Positions 17,525 through 28,238 are shown, counted from the stretch's first letter. The stretch is 64,000 nucleotides of DNA from Streptomyces sp. Act143 (GCF_003143935.1 NZ_QFRX01000001.1:2599697-2663696), one strand, 5' to 3'. Notes: a model not told the origin generated them from the sequence alone. Numbers and translations: made by a program.

Positions 17525-18556
17525 ATGACCAGTCGCCCGCCCACCCCTCAGTCGAACGGCCCCGCCATATCCGTCTCGGAGCCGACCAGCCCCTTCGCAC
17601 CGCCCCCGGCCGGCGGCCGCGGGGAAGGGAATGTCTCGGCGCACGGCGATCCGGTCGACGCCCTGGTCCGCGCCGCCGTGGCCGATCGCCCCCTGGACGA
17701 GGTGGCCCAGCTCATCACGCTGCTCGAACAGTCCCCCCTGTACGCGCGTGCCACGGCCGACGCGCTCCGCGCGGTCGGAGTGAGCCGCTCCGTGGACGAC
17801 GTCACCCGCCTCGTCGTCCTGCTGACCCGGCCGCCGCGGGACGCGTCCGGAGCCGACGAGGCGATCCGCGCCGCGGCCGAGTCCCGTTCCGTCGACGAGG
17901 TGACCCGGCTGATGGCCCTGCTCCAGCAGGCCCCGCTGGAGCCGCACTGCGGACAGGAGGCGGTCCGGGCGGCCGCCACCGGCCGGCCGGTGACGGACCT
18001 CGTGGAGCTGATCGGCCGCCTGGCCGACGAACGCGGCGGCACACCCCCGCCGCAGCCGGAGGCAGCAGCCGACCCGGTGCCGCTCGAGGAGACGCCGGTG
18101 CGCCGCCCCGCGCGGGTTCGTTTCCGCAGCGCCGCGCCGCCCGCCTGGCCGGCCCGTCTGGCGGCCCTGGCACTGTTCGTCTGCGCCGTCGCCCACGTCC
18201 CGGCCCACCAGGACGGTGTCTCGCTGCGGCGGTACGGCTTCGTCCTCGGCCTGTCCGGGGTGTGCCTGCTGCTCGGGCTGCTGGTGACGCTGCGCCCCAC
18301 CGCACCGGTGCTCACCGGCGCGGTCCTGGTGCCGGCGGCGCTGGCCGCGACACAGCTGTACGCGGCCCGCTTCGACTCGGGCCGGCTGTCCCAGGCGCTC
18401 GACCTCACCTTCGCCCCGGCCTGGGCCGCCGGCCTCGCCGCCGTGTGCGCGGCCCTCGCCGCGTTGACCGCCCTGGTCGTACGCCTGGCGTCGCCGCCCC
18501 CGCGCCTGATCGCGGCGGAACGCCTGCCGGCCGAGGCACAGCGCGCGGCGGACTGA
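17525..18556 (+). CDS. Hypothetical protein with helical repeats and C-terminal membrane segments
   Basis: A 343-residue protein. About residues 35-170 contain four repeated helical units of roughly 33 residues recognisable by RSVDDVTRLVVLL, RSVDEVTRLMALL, RPLDEVAQLITLL and RPVTDLVELIGRL. Residues 195-330 hold three or four membrane helices. This suggests a cytosolic repeat domain tethered to the membrane. The start has GGAG upstream. I do not know a function; similar repeat proteins occur in Streptomyces. A long perfect hairpin terminator follows. Confidence 0.72.
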   Translation: MTSRPPTPQSNGPAISVSEPTSPFAPPPAGGRGEGNVSAHGDPVDALVRAAVADRPLDEVAQLITLLEQSPLYARATADALRAVGVSRSVDDVTRLVVLLTRPPRDASGADEAIRAAAESRSVDEVTRLMALLQQAPLEPHCGQEAVRAAATGRPVTDLVELIGRLADERGGTPPPQPEAAADPVPLEETPVRRPARVRFRSAAPPAWPARLAALALFVCAVAHVPAHQDGVSLRRYGFVLGLSGVCLLLGLLVTLRPTAPVLTGAVLVPAALAATQLYAARFDSGRLSQALDLTFAPAWAAGLAAVCAALAALTALVVRLASPPPRLIAAERLPAEAQRAAD

Positions 18557-18607
18557 CGGCCCGTCGCCGCCCGGCCCCCTCCCGCGGTGGCGACGAGGGC
18601 ACCGCCC

Positions 18608-18651
18608 GTACGCCGGTCATGGCTTCCGCAACGACGCCATGACCGGCGTAC
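18608..18651. terminator. Long perfect hairpin terminator
   Basis: A 16-bp perfect stem (GTACGCCGGTCATGGC / GCCATGACCGGCGTAC) with a 12-nt loop lies between two convergent genes and should stop transcription in both directions. Confidence 0.8.
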
Positions 18652-18752
18652 GCGATGGCCGTCACGACGCCGACCGCCTCCCGCGGCTTCGCCGACGCAG
18701 GGCGCGTCCCGGCTCATCCCGCAGGTCAGCCGGTGCCGAGTGAACCCCCTGC

Positions 18753-19850
18753 TCAGCTGGTGCCCTCGTCGCCCTTCGTGGGGCGGCGCTTGAGACGTTC
18801 GAAGGTCCGGGTGAGCTGGTGCAGCGGGGAGCCGGGCTGCTGCTCGGAGGCCGGCGTGGTCGGCGCGGCCGGGCCGGTCTGCCCGGTGGGCTGCGCGGCG
18901 CCCTCCCGGTAGGCCGCCAGCGCCTCGTTGGCGCGTTCGGCGGCCTCCCGGTAGAGGTCCCGGGACTTGGTCATCGCGTCGAGCGCCTCCGCGTACATGG
19001 CGACGAGTTCCCGCTGCCGGGCGAGTTCCTCCTCCAGGGTCAGCAGCCCCCACCGCTCGCGCAGGGCGGTGACCGCCTCGTCGGCGCCGCCGGGCAGCGC
19101 CCTCGGCAGGGCGGTGAACCGGCTGAGGACGTCGATCAGTTCGGTCGGCGGGGTTCCGTCGAGGAAGACGCTGCGTACGGAGAACTCGTCGGTCTCGTGA
19201 CCCGGCGGCAGCGGGGGCAGGACCACGGCGCCGCCCCGCGGCACCTGCACGTCGAGGTCCTTGAGCGCCCAGTTGACGGCCCGCAACTGATGCGGCGCGG
19301 CGCGGTGTTCCACCACGCGGTGCTCCAGGCCCGGCGGCAGCAGCGCGGCCAAGGGGCGCAGGCCGCGCTCGTCGGGGGTCATCGCCTCGTGGACGACGAC
19401 GTGGACGGCCCACGACTCGCGCGCACAGCTCTTCAGCAGGCGCCGCATCTCCTTGTCGTCCTCGGTGAGCCGGTTGGCCTCCCGGAAGCGCAGACCGGCG
19501 ACCGTGTCGTGGTCCCACCCCGCCTCCGGACCGAGGTCCCAGAACATGCCGACGGGGGAGGGCCAGGCCATGTTCCAGGGGCGTTCCGCCTCCGCGACCA
19601 GCATCCACTCCTCGTCGGTGAGGGTCAGCCGGGCCCGCACGGTCACCTCGTCGTCGACCCGCCAGCGGGCCTCGAAGACCCGTTCCTCCGGCAGCTCCCG
19701 GAAGTCGTCGAGGACTCCCTCGTCCTTCATCCGCCGTGCATGGGAGGCGCGGAGCACGTCCGCCGCGGCGGAGTCGGCGTGGCGGCCGCGGAGCTGCCAC
19801 ACGGTGGCGGGGTGGGTGGCGGGCGAGGGGGCGGTGGAGGAGATCGGCAT
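18753..19850 (-). CDS. Hypothetical protein with C-terminal coiled coil
   Basis: A 365-residue soluble protein without recognised domains. The first 270 residues look globular (mixed alpha/beta, many Trp and Pro). About residues 285-330 form a strongly helical Glu/Arg/Ala-rich coiled coil (EEELARQRELVAMYAEALDA), and the tail is disordered. The ATG at 19850 is the most plausible start though the ribosome site is weak. Function unknown; the coiled coil suggests oligomerisation or partner binding. Confidence 0.65.
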   Translation of the reverse strand: MPISSTAPSPATHPATVWQLRGRHADSAAADVLRASHARRMKDEGVLDDFRELPEERVFEARWRVDDEVTVRARLTLTDEEWMLVAEAERPWNMAWPSPVGMFWDLGPEAGWDHDTVAGLRFREANRLTEDDKEMRRLLKSCARESWAVHVVVHEAMTPDERGLRPLAALLPPGLEHRVVEHRAAPHQLRAVNWALKDLDVQVPRGGAVVLPPLPPGHETDEFSVRSVFLDGTPPTELIDVLSRFTALPRALPGGADEAVTALRERWGLLTLEEELARQRELVAMYAEALDAMTKSRDLYREAAERANEALAAYREGAAQPTGQTGPAAPTTPASEQQPGSPLHQLTRTFERLKRRPTKGDEGTS

Positions 19851-20125
19851 GAGTCCATCTGGGGCGGGGGGAACCGTGCGCCTCCCAGTATCGTCGCCGC
19901 AGGTGGGTGGAGATCGGGCGGGGTCGACAGGCGAGACGGGCGCCCGGCGGTCCGGATCACTCGGGGTGTGCGGAACACGCCTCGGGTGGGCGTCGTTCAC
20001 GCGTGTCGCCCCGCTGCCGGGCCCATCACAATGACCGGCACGAACAGGGCCCGCCCGCCATCCGCATCGGGGTGGGTCCTGTTCGCCATGGGCGCGGTGG
20101 TGCCGGCCGGGGAAGGATGGATGCC

Positions 20126-20791
20126 ATGACCACCATCGCCATCATCGGAGCGGGACCCGGACTCGGCGCGGCCGTGGCCCGGCGGTTCGGCGGCGAGGGC
20201 TTCGACGTCGCCCTCGTCGCCCGCACCCCCGAGCGCATCGCGGCGCTCGCCGCCGGTCTGGCCGGCCAAGGCGTCACGGCCCGCGCCTTCACCGCGGACG
20301 TACGCGAACCCAAGGCCCTGGCCGCCGCCCTCGACGAGGCACGGGCGGCGCTCGGCCCGATCGAGGTCCTCCAGTACAGCCCGGTCCCGCAGCCCGACTT
20401 CATGCGGCCCGTCCTGGAGACGACCCACGCCGACCTCACCGGCCCGGTCGAGTTCTCCGTCTACGGTCCCGTCGCCGCCGTCCAGCAGGTCCTGCCCGGC
20501 ATGCGTGCACTGGGCCGCGGCACCATCCTGTTCGTCAACGGAGGCACCGCCGTCGTCCCGCACCCCGACCGCGCCGGTACGTCGATCGCGTTCGCCGCCG
20601 AGAGCGCGTACGGGCATCTGCTGCACGACACCCTCGCGGCCGAGGGCATCCATGTCGCGCAGCTGGTCATCCCCGGCGCGATCGTCCCCGGCCACCCCCG
20701 CAAGGACCCGGCGGTCCTGGCGGACACCCTCTGGCAACTCCACCGGGACCGGCACGGTTTCCGGCACTTCGCCGACGACCTCGACTCGTGA
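20126..20791 (+). CDS. Short-chain dehydrogenase/reductase
   Basis: A 221-residue NAD(P)-dependent oxidoreductase with the Rossmann opening MTTIAIIGAGPGLGAAVARR. The usual YxxxK active site is changed: the expected Ser region reads LFVNGGTAVV and the Tyr region AAESAYGHLLHD, so the usual lysine four residues after the tyrosine is replaced by H/L. It may therefore be a divergent or non-classical member. GGAAGG sits 9 nt before the ATG at 20126. A perfect palindrome follows the stop. Confidence 0.8.
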   Translation: MTTIAIIGAGPGLGAAVARRFGGEGFDVALVARTPERIAALAAGLAGQGVTARAFTADVREPKALAAALDEARAALGPIEVLQYSPVPQPDFMRPVLETTHADLTGPVEFSVYGPVAAVQQVLPGMRALGRGTILFVNGGTAVVPHPDRAGTSIAFAAESAYGHLLHDTLAAEGIHVAQLVIPGAIVPGHPRKDPAVLADTLWQLHRDRHGFRHFADDLDS

Positions 20792-20821
20792 GAGCGCCGG
20801 GACCGCGGAGAGGGACGGGCA

Positions 20822-20845
20822 GGGGGTCACCGTACGGTGACCCCC
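20822..20845. terminator. Perfect 24-bp palindrome between convergent genes
   Basis: GGGGGTCACCGT followed directly by its reverse complement ACGGTGACCCCC, located between the convergent SDR and UvrA-like genes. Position and GC content suit a bidirectional terminator; with no loop bases it must open a few pairs to form a hairpin. Confidence 0.65.
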
Positions 20846-20872
20846 TCCAGGGCACTTGTGCCGGGCTCGCGG

Positions 20873-23263
<2,391 letters not shown>

Positions 23264-23400
23264 GCTTGTCGTCTCTCCTCCGTCGGGCCGGGGCGCTCGG
23301 CGGAGCCGAGGCGGCGTGGCTCTCAGGCTAGGTCCGGGTGCGGGCCCCGCGCTTCTCCATTCCTGACTGCCCGCACGGGACGGGCGTGTTCGGCTCGCTG

Positions 23401-23423
23401 AATATATCGGCAGCCGATATATT
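23401..23423. promoter_or_regulatory. Perfect PadR-type operator overlapping -10
   Basis: AATATATCGG-CAG-CCGATATATT is a perfect 10-3-10 inverted repeat, strikingly AT-rich for this genome. Its right arm contains TATATT (23418-23423), which lies 7 nt before the padR ATG and fits a -10 box for a leaderless transcript. Autorepression by PadR is the natural reading. Confidence 0.8.
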
Positions 23424-23430
23424 CGGTTTC

Positions 23431-23808
23431 ATGGCACCGAGGAACATGACACAGGCGGCGTTCTTCGTCCTGACCGCCCTGGCCGACGAGCCGCGACACG
23501 GCTACGGCATCCTGCGCGAGGTCGAGGACCTGTCCGACGGCGCGGTGCAACTGCGCGTCGGCACCTTGTACGGCGTACTCGACCGGCTCACCGCGGACGG
23601 GCTGATCGTCCTGGACCGCGAGGAGGTGCAGCAGGGCCGGCTCCGGCGCTACTACCGCCTCACCGACGAGGGGATGCGGGCCCTGGACGCCGAGGCGGAG
23701 CGGATGGCCGCGGGCGCCAGCGCCGCCAAACAGCGGATCGCCGAGGGCCGCAAGGCCGACGGCACCCCGCCCGTCACCGGCCCCGGACTCGCGGGAGGCC
23801 TCGCATGA
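23431..23808 (+). CDS. PadR-family transcriptional regulator
   Basis: A 125-residue winged-helix regulator. The DNA-binding part shows the family opening FFVLTALADEPRHGYGILREV and the wing QLRVGTLYGVLDRLTADGLI, followed by YYRLTDEGMRALDAE and a short dimerisation helix. PadR proteins usually repress a membrane or resistance gene until a small molecule binds. The ATG lies 7 nt after a -10-like TATATT inside a perfect palindrome, and no Shine-Dalgarno is present, so the mRNA is probably leaderless. Its stop overlaps the start of the next gene by 4 nt. Confidence 0.9.
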   Translation: MAPRNMTQAAFFVLTALADEPRHGYGILREVEDLSDGAVQLRVGTLYGVLDRLTADGLIVLDREEVQQGRLRRYYRLTDEGMRALDAEAERMAAGASAAKQRIAEGRKADGTPPVTGPGLAGGLA

Positions 23809-24800
23809 CGACCCTGCTCGAAGCGCGCTACCGCACCGTGCTGCGGCTGCTCCCCGCGTATTACCGCGAGACCCGCGAGGAGGAGATGGTCGAGGTCTAC
23901 CTCTGGGACGTCGACCAGGAGACCCAGGACCAGAGCAGGCCCACCCTTGGCGAGGTGGCCAGCATCGCCGCCCTGGCCGTGCGCAGCCGACTGGCCGCCA
24001 CCGGGGCTCCCCGGCGCTACGCCCTGCTCGGCTCGGCCGTCCGGCACTTCGCGCTGTACGCCGTCCTGCTCCAGGCGGGCGCCGTCGTCTCCGACGAGGT
24101 CCTGCGGGTGACCTGGTCGGCCACCCGCGGCGCACACGAGTGGGACATGTTCCTGACCGGCTTCACCGGCAGCGGCCCGCTGCCGGCCGTCGTCGCGATC
24201 GCCGGGTGGGTGCTGCCGCTGCTGTGGACGGTCGGGTTCTTCGCCCTCGTCCACGACCGCAGGCGCCTGGCCCGGGCCGCCGTGCTGCTGGCCGCGCTGC
24301 CCTCGCTCTGGCCGCTGATCGAGCCGCTGGTGACCGAGTGGCCGATGTCCGCCCCGTACTTCGTCACCGCCAACGCGCTGTTCGCGTGGCTCCCGGCCCT
24401 CGCCGTGTGCGCCGCGTACCACCGCGACGCCCCGCCCGCCGTGCTGCCCGTGGGCACTCCCGGCCTCGCCTTCCTGGCCTGCTGTGTCGTCACCGGCGGC
24501 TCCGTCGCGCTCCTGCCCACCATGGCCGACCTGGCCTGGGCGCCCGCCACCTGTTTCGTCCTCGCCGCCCTCGGCTGGCTGGTGCTGCGCGCCCGCCGCC
24601 CCGAACTCGGCGGCGCTGCCGTGGCCCTGGCGGTACTGGGCCTGCTGATCCTGGCGGTCCGGCTGGCGGCGCTGTCCCTGTGGCTCGGCCTCGCCCTGCC
24701 CGCGGTGTACCTCGTCGGCGCACTCGCCCAGGCGGGCGCGCTCACCCTCCTGGTCGTGGCGCTGGGCGTGGTGGCAAGGCGCGACCTCGCCCCCCGCTGA
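23805..24800 (+). CDS. Integral membrane protein co-transcribed with padR
   Basis: A 331-residue protein. About 60 N-terminal cytosolic residues (LRLLPAYYRETREEEMVEVY, a phrase common in membrane proteins paired with PadR regulators) precede about eight hydrophobic helices. The ATGA overlap with padR indicates translational coupling. Function is not known; it may be the cellular target that PadR controls together with itself. It converges on the lamin-tail gene with an 18-bp gap. Confidence 0.82.
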   Translation: MTTLLEARYRTVLRLLPAYYRETREEEMVEVYLWDVDQETQDQSRPTLGEVASIAALAVRSRLAATGAPRRYALLGSAVRHFALYAVLLQAGAVVSDEVLRVTWSATRGAHEWDMFLTGFTGSGPLPAVVAIAGWVLPLLWTVGFFALVHDRRRLARAAVLLAALPSLWPLIEPLVTEWPMSAPYFVTANALFAWLPALAVCAAYHRDAPPAVLPVGTPGLAFLACCVVTGGSVALLPTMADLAWAPATCFVLAALGWLVLRARRPELGGAAVALAVLGLLILAVRLAALSLWLGLALPAVYLVGALAQAGALTLLVVALGVVARRDLAPR

Positions 24801-24818
24801 TGGGGCCGCGCCGCATGC

Positions 24819-25319
24819 TCAGCTGTGGAACTTGATGTAGCCGTTGCCGTCCGGGTCCGACCCGCTCTTGGTGTACGAGTGGACGTCGGCCCGGCTGCCG
24901 GCGGGCTTGAACAGGTAGATCGTGTCCTTGTCGTTGTTCCACAGGAAGTTGCAGTTGTCGCGGTACACGACGTTCTTCGCGTCGGAGTCGGTGCCGTGGC
25001 CGCCGCGCAGCTTCACGTAGTCACCCGGCTGGAGGTAATGGTTCGCGGTGAACTCGAACCAGTTCCCCACCGCGTCCTCGACCCAGTACCCCTTCAGGTT
25101 CACGGTCTTGGTCGAGGAGTAGTTCTTGATCGTCACGTACTCCTCGTCAGTGTTCCCGGTGGCGCAGTTGTTGGAGTCGCGGCCGGGCGCGTCGTACTGG
25201 ACCCCGCGGATCTTCAGCGCGGACGTGTACTCGGTGGCCTGTGCGGGCACCGCGCTGAGCGCTATGAGCGTGCCGGCGGTGGCGGCAGCGGCCGTGGTCG
25301 CGGCAAGGCGCATACGCAT
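24819..25319 (-). CDS. Secreted lamin-tail domain protein
   Basis: A 166-residue exported protein. A signal peptide (MRMRLAATTAAAATAGTLIA...) ends in the cleavage-like AVPAQA, about residue 28. The mature part is a single lamin-tail (LTD) beta-sandwich: LKIRGVQYDAPGRDS, EEYVTIKNYSS, LKGYWVEDAVGNWFEF, LQPGDYVKLRGG and FLWNNDKDTIYLF are its successive strands. LTD domains in bacteria occur on secreted nucleases and surface proteins and may bind DNA or cell-wall material. No catalytic domain is attached here. It is transcribed alone. Confidence 0.85.
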   Translation of the reverse strand: MRMRLAATTAAAATAGTLIALSAVPAQATEYTSALKIRGVQYDAPGRDSNNCATGNTDEEYVTIKNYSSTKTVNLKGYWVEDAVGNWFEFTANHYLQPGDYVKLRGGHGTDSDAKNVVYRDNCNFLWNNDKDTIYLFKPAGSRADVHSYTKSGSDPDGNGYIKFHS

Positions 25320-25415
25320 GACAAAGCCCCCCTTGTGAAGGTTCGGTGAAGAAGAGCCTGGAGCGTATACGGCCTTCCTGTGTCGCCACGGGCGATTCCC
25401 CGAAACGTGACCCCG

Positions 25416-26381
25416 TCAGTGCGGGTAGGCGCGGGGCGGCCGCTGCCGGGGCAGCCCCTCCCGGAACTGCGCGATGACCGAGCTGATCTGACGCATCAAC
25501 GCCGTGTCCTCCAGTCGGTCGAGGTAGAGGTTGCGACGGGCGAGGGTGGGGGCGTCCACGCAGAAGTACAGGGCCATGAGCGGGTTGATGAACAACTCGC
25601 TGTCCCGGGTGCGTTCGGTGAAGCGCACGTCCCCGAAGTCGCCGCGCACGGCCGCGGCGACGGAGCCGTTGACGATGCTCGGGTGATCCGGGGTGCACTC
25701 CTGGGCGTGCGCCACCGCGTCCAGGTACAGGGCGCCCTCGCGGCTGTCGCGCGGCACGGAGAACGCGCCCAGGTAACCGCCCTCGCGGTCCAGGGCGGCC
25801 AGGTTCTCCAGGACCAGGGCGTGGTTGACGCCGTGATGCGCGTCCACGCCGAACCCCAGGCAGGCCACCAGCCGTTCGGGCACCTCGTCCAGCCCGGCCA
25901 CGGCGGCCAGGCTCGCCATGTCCTCTTCCGGGGTGCCGAGCCCGTGTTCGTCGCCGCGCAGCAGGATGTCGGTCCCGCCGTCCACCAGCACGATCGCGTC
26001 CACCGGGCCCAGGTGGTCGAGGAGCGCGCGGTAGGCGGCGCGCAGCGGCCGTACCCCGGTGAGCGGGAAGGCGTGGACGGTCGAGGGCAGCCCCTGCCGG
26101 TCCAGCCAGCGGGCGAGGGTGCGCTCGGGGAAGTAGTCGCCGCGGGCGGCGGTGCCGGGGCGGACGGCCGCGACGTCCGGCTCCAGCCACACGTCCTGGT
26201 CCAGGCCGTAGAGGTCCGCGAACGACAGGTTGGCCAGGTGCACTTCCTTGCCGGCGGCCTGAAGGGCGAGCGCGAGCGGAAGACCGGCGTAGACGTCGAA
26301 ACCGCCGCCCGCACCCGCGACGAGGACCCGCCGCGCGGCACGCAGACGGGTGAACAGGGCCGGTTCGTGGAGGGAGAACAC
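25416..26381 (-). CDS. DUF1152 family protein
   Basis: A 321-residue cytosolic protein of the DUF1152 family. Its glycine loop VLVAGAGGGFDVYAGLPLAL and the DAIVLVDGGTDILLRGDE segment suggest nucleotide or phosphate binding, but no reaction is established. It starts at GTG; a weak -10-like TAGCGT lies 6 nt upstream and no ribosome site is visible, so it too may be leaderless. The CebR-type box that serves the divergent acetyltransferase lies 60 bp upstream of this start and could affect both genes. Confidence 0.8.
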   Translation of the reverse strand: MFSLHEPALFTRLRAARRVLVAGAGGGFDVYAGLPLALALQAAGKEVHLANLSFADLYGLDQDVWLEPDVAAVRPGTAARGDYFPERTLARWLDRQGLPSTVHAFPLTGVRPLRAAYRALLDHLGPVDAIVLVDGGTDILLRGDEHGLGTPEEDMASLAAVAGLDEVPERLVACLGFGVDAHHGVNHALVLENLAALDREGGYLGAFSVPRDSREGALYLDAVAHAQECTPDHPSIVNGSVAAAVRGDFGDVRFTERTRDSELFINPLMALYFCVDAPTLARRNLYLDRLEDTALMRQISSVIAQFREGLPRQRPPRAYPH

Positions 26382-26437
26382 CGCAGGACGCTAACAGGCG
26401 ATCTTCGGTTCATGGCGGCCGTGTGGGGGCGGCAGAC

Positions 26438-26466
26438 TTGTGGGAGCGCTCCCAACTGGGCAGGAT
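26438..26466 (+). promoter_or_regulatory. Promoter with embedded CebR-type operator
   Basis: TTGTGG (26438-26443) and CAGGAT (26461-26466) are spaced exactly 17 bp. Between and overlapping them lies the perfect palindrome TGGGAGCGCTCCCA (26441-26454). That sequence is the published CebR box of Streptomyces cellulose and cello-oligosaccharide regulons. The -10 ends 6 nt before the ATG at 26473, predicting a leaderless transcript repressed by a LacI-family protein. Confidence 0.8.
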
Positions 26467-26472
26467 GCTGCG

Positions 26473-27105
26473 ATGACTTCGCCAGCAGTGATCCGCCGGT
26501 ACCACCCCGGCGACCGGGCCGCCCTCGACGACATCTGCATCCGCACCGCGCACAACGGCCTGGACGCCAGGCCCGTCTACACGGATCCGGGCATCCTCCC
26601 GGTGATCTTCGCGCAACCGTACGTCGAGCTGGAGCCGGACCTCGCCTTCGTGCTCGACGACGGTCGGGGGCAGGCCGTCGGGTACATCCTCGGCGCCGCC
26701 GACACCCCGCGCTTCGCCGCGGAGTTCCGCGCCAAATGGCTCCCGCTCGTCGCCGGCCGCTACCCGGAGGGCAGCGCGGCTCCGGGCGCCCCGGAGGAGC
26801 TGATGATCCGGCTCCTGCACGACCCCGAGCGCATGGTCGTCCCCGAACTCGCCCCCTACCCCGCCCACTTGCACATCGACCTGCTCCCCGAGTGGCAGGG
26901 CCGCGGCTACGGCCGGGAACTCATGCGCACGCTCCTGAAGGCGTTGCGGGAGCGCGGGGTCCCGGCGGTCCACCTGGTCATGGCGACGGCCAACGTTCCG
27001 GCGCGGGCCTTCTACGACCGCCTGGGGTTCCGTGAGATCCCGGTGCCGGATCCGGGGCCGGTCGCCTGCCTGGGGCGCACGACGGGGGATCTCGACCGGT
27101 TGTGA
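26473..27105 (+). CDS. GNAT N-acetyltransferase under a CebR-type box
   Basis: A 210-residue acetyltransferase. The acetyl-CoA loop is LLPEWQGRGYGRELMRTLL, preceded by AHLHIDLL and followed by ATANVPARAFYDRLGFREI. The N-terminal DICIRTAHNGLDARPVYTDP together with the core resembles the acetyltransferase-like C-terminal domain of eukaryotic O-GlcNAcase (established for similar bacterial proteins by fold, not proven here). No Shine-Dalgarno is seen and the promoter predicts a leaderless mRNA. The operator suggests induction by cello-oligosaccharides; a sugar or amino-sugar substrate is speculation. Confidence 0.85.
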   Translation: MTSPAVIRRYHPGDRAALDDICIRTAHNGLDARPVYTDPGILPVIFAQPYVELEPDLAFVLDDGRGQAVGYILGAADTPRFAAEFRAKWLPLVAGRYPEGSAAPGAPEELMIRLLHDPERMVVPELAPYPAHLHIDLLPEWQGRGYGRELMRTLLKALRERGVPAVHLVMATANVPARAFYDRLGFREIPVPDPGPVACLGRTTGDLDRL

Positions 27106-27116
27106 ATCCCCTCTAG

Positions 27117-27153
27117 TACGATGGGCATCGTAGTTCGACACTTGTCGAACTAC
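27117..27153. promoter_or_regulatory. Double inverted repeat upstream of MDR oxidoreductase
   Basis: TACGAT-GGGC-ATCGTA (27117-27132) overlaps a perfect 11-2-11 repeat GTAGTTCGACA-CT-TGTCGAACTAC (27130-27153), ending 26 bp before the ATG. The size suits a HxlR, MarR or TetR dimer. The matching regulator gene is not in the neighbourhood. Confidence 0.75.
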
Positions 27154-27179
27154 CTTGCCTGGTCGAAGGGGGAAGAACC

Positions 27180-28181
27180 ATGGTCACGACGGTGCGGTTC
27201 CACGAGGTCGGCGGGCCCGGGGTGTTGCGGCTGGAGGACGTGCCGGTGGGGGACCCCGGCCCGGGCGAACTGCTGATCCGGGTGGACGCGATCGGCCTCA
27301 ACCGGGCCGAGGTCCTGTTCCGCAGCGGGCAGTACATAGAACCCGTCAAGGAGTTCCCCGCCCGGCTCGGCGCCGAGGCCGCGGGCGTCGTCGAGGCCGT
27401 CGGCCCACGGGTCACGGGATTCGCGGCCGGGCAGCCGGTCAGCGTGGTGCCCGCGTTCTCGATGAACGAGTACGGCGTCTACGCCGAGCGCGCGATCGTG
27501 CCCGCCCGGGCGGTGCTCCACCGTCCCGAAGGGCTCGACGCGGTGACGGGCGCCGCCGTGTGGATGCCGTACGTGACGGCGTACGGCGCACTGGTGGAGG
27601 TCGGCGGGATGCGCGCCGGGGACACGGTCGTCCTGACCGCCGCCTCCAGCAGCGTCGGCCTGGCCGCGATCCAGGTCGCCCGCAGCGTCGGCGCCGTCCC
27701 GGTCGCCACCACGCGCACCCGCGCCAAGGCCGCGGCGCTGCGGGAGGCGGGCGCGGCCGACGTGATCGTGACCGGGGAGGAGAACGTCGCCGACCGGATC
27801 CTCGGCCGGACGGCGGGGCGGGGCGCCGAGTTCGTCTTCGACGCCGTCGCCGGCCCCGGCGTGGTCGAGCTGGCCCGCGCGGTCGCGCCCGGCGGCACAC
27901 TGCTGCTGTACGGGGCGCTCAGCGGACAGCCGACCCCGTATCCGGGCTTCGATCTGGGCATGCCCGCGCTGAACATGCGCACCTACACCCTCCACGAGAC
28001 CACCCGCGACCCCGAACGGCTGCGCCGCGCCGAGGCGTTCGTCTCGTCCGGGCTGCGCACGGGGGTCCTCGCGCCGGTCGTCGACCGGACCTTCGCCCTG
28101 GCGGACATCGCCGAGGCGCACCGCTACCTGGAGGCCGGCTCGCAGATCGGGAAGATCGTCGTCACCGTCGAGCACCGCTGA
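27180..28181 (+). CDS. Zinc-independent quinone oxidoreductase-like MDR protein
   Basis: A 333-residue NADPH-dependent reductase of the medium-chain dehydrogenase superfamily. The N-terminal GroES-like domain has GLNRAEVLFRSGQY in place of zinc ligands. The Rossmann region is VVLTAASSSVGLAAIQVARS, where the usual GxGGxG is altered to AASSSVG as in quinone oxidoreductase-like members. Likely substrates are quinones or enones, possibly in electrophile stress. AAGGGGGAA serves as ribosome site. A long operator upstream indicates control by a dedicated repressor. A 12-bp-stem terminator follows. Confidence 0.87.
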   Translation: MVTTVRFHEVGGPGVLRLEDVPVGDPGPGELLIRVDAIGLNRAEVLFRSGQYIEPVKEFPARLGAEAAGVVEAVGPRVTGFAAGQPVSVVPAFSMNEYGVYAERAIVPARAVLHRPEGLDAVTGAAVWMPYVTAYGALVEVGGMRAGDTVVLTAASSSVGLAAIQVARSVGAVPVATTRTRAKAAALREAGAADVIVTGEENVADRILGRTAGRGAEFVFDAVAGPGVVELARAVAPGGTLLLYGALSGQPTPYPGFDLGMPALNMRTYTLHETTRDPERLRRAEAFVSSGLRTGVLAPVVDRTFALADIAEAHRYLEAGSQIGKIVVTVEHR

Positions 28182-28188
28182 ACACGCG

Positions 28189-28219
28189 AAGGGGCCGGGG
28201 AGTGCTGCCCCGGCCCCTT
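28189..28219. terminator. Bidirectional terminator
   Basis: A 12-bp perfect stem AAGGGGCCGGGG / CCCCGGCCCCTT with a 7-nt loop between the convergent oxidoreductase and fprA genes. Confidence 0.8.
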
Positions 28220-28238
28220 GCTGGCTGCGCCAACTCGC

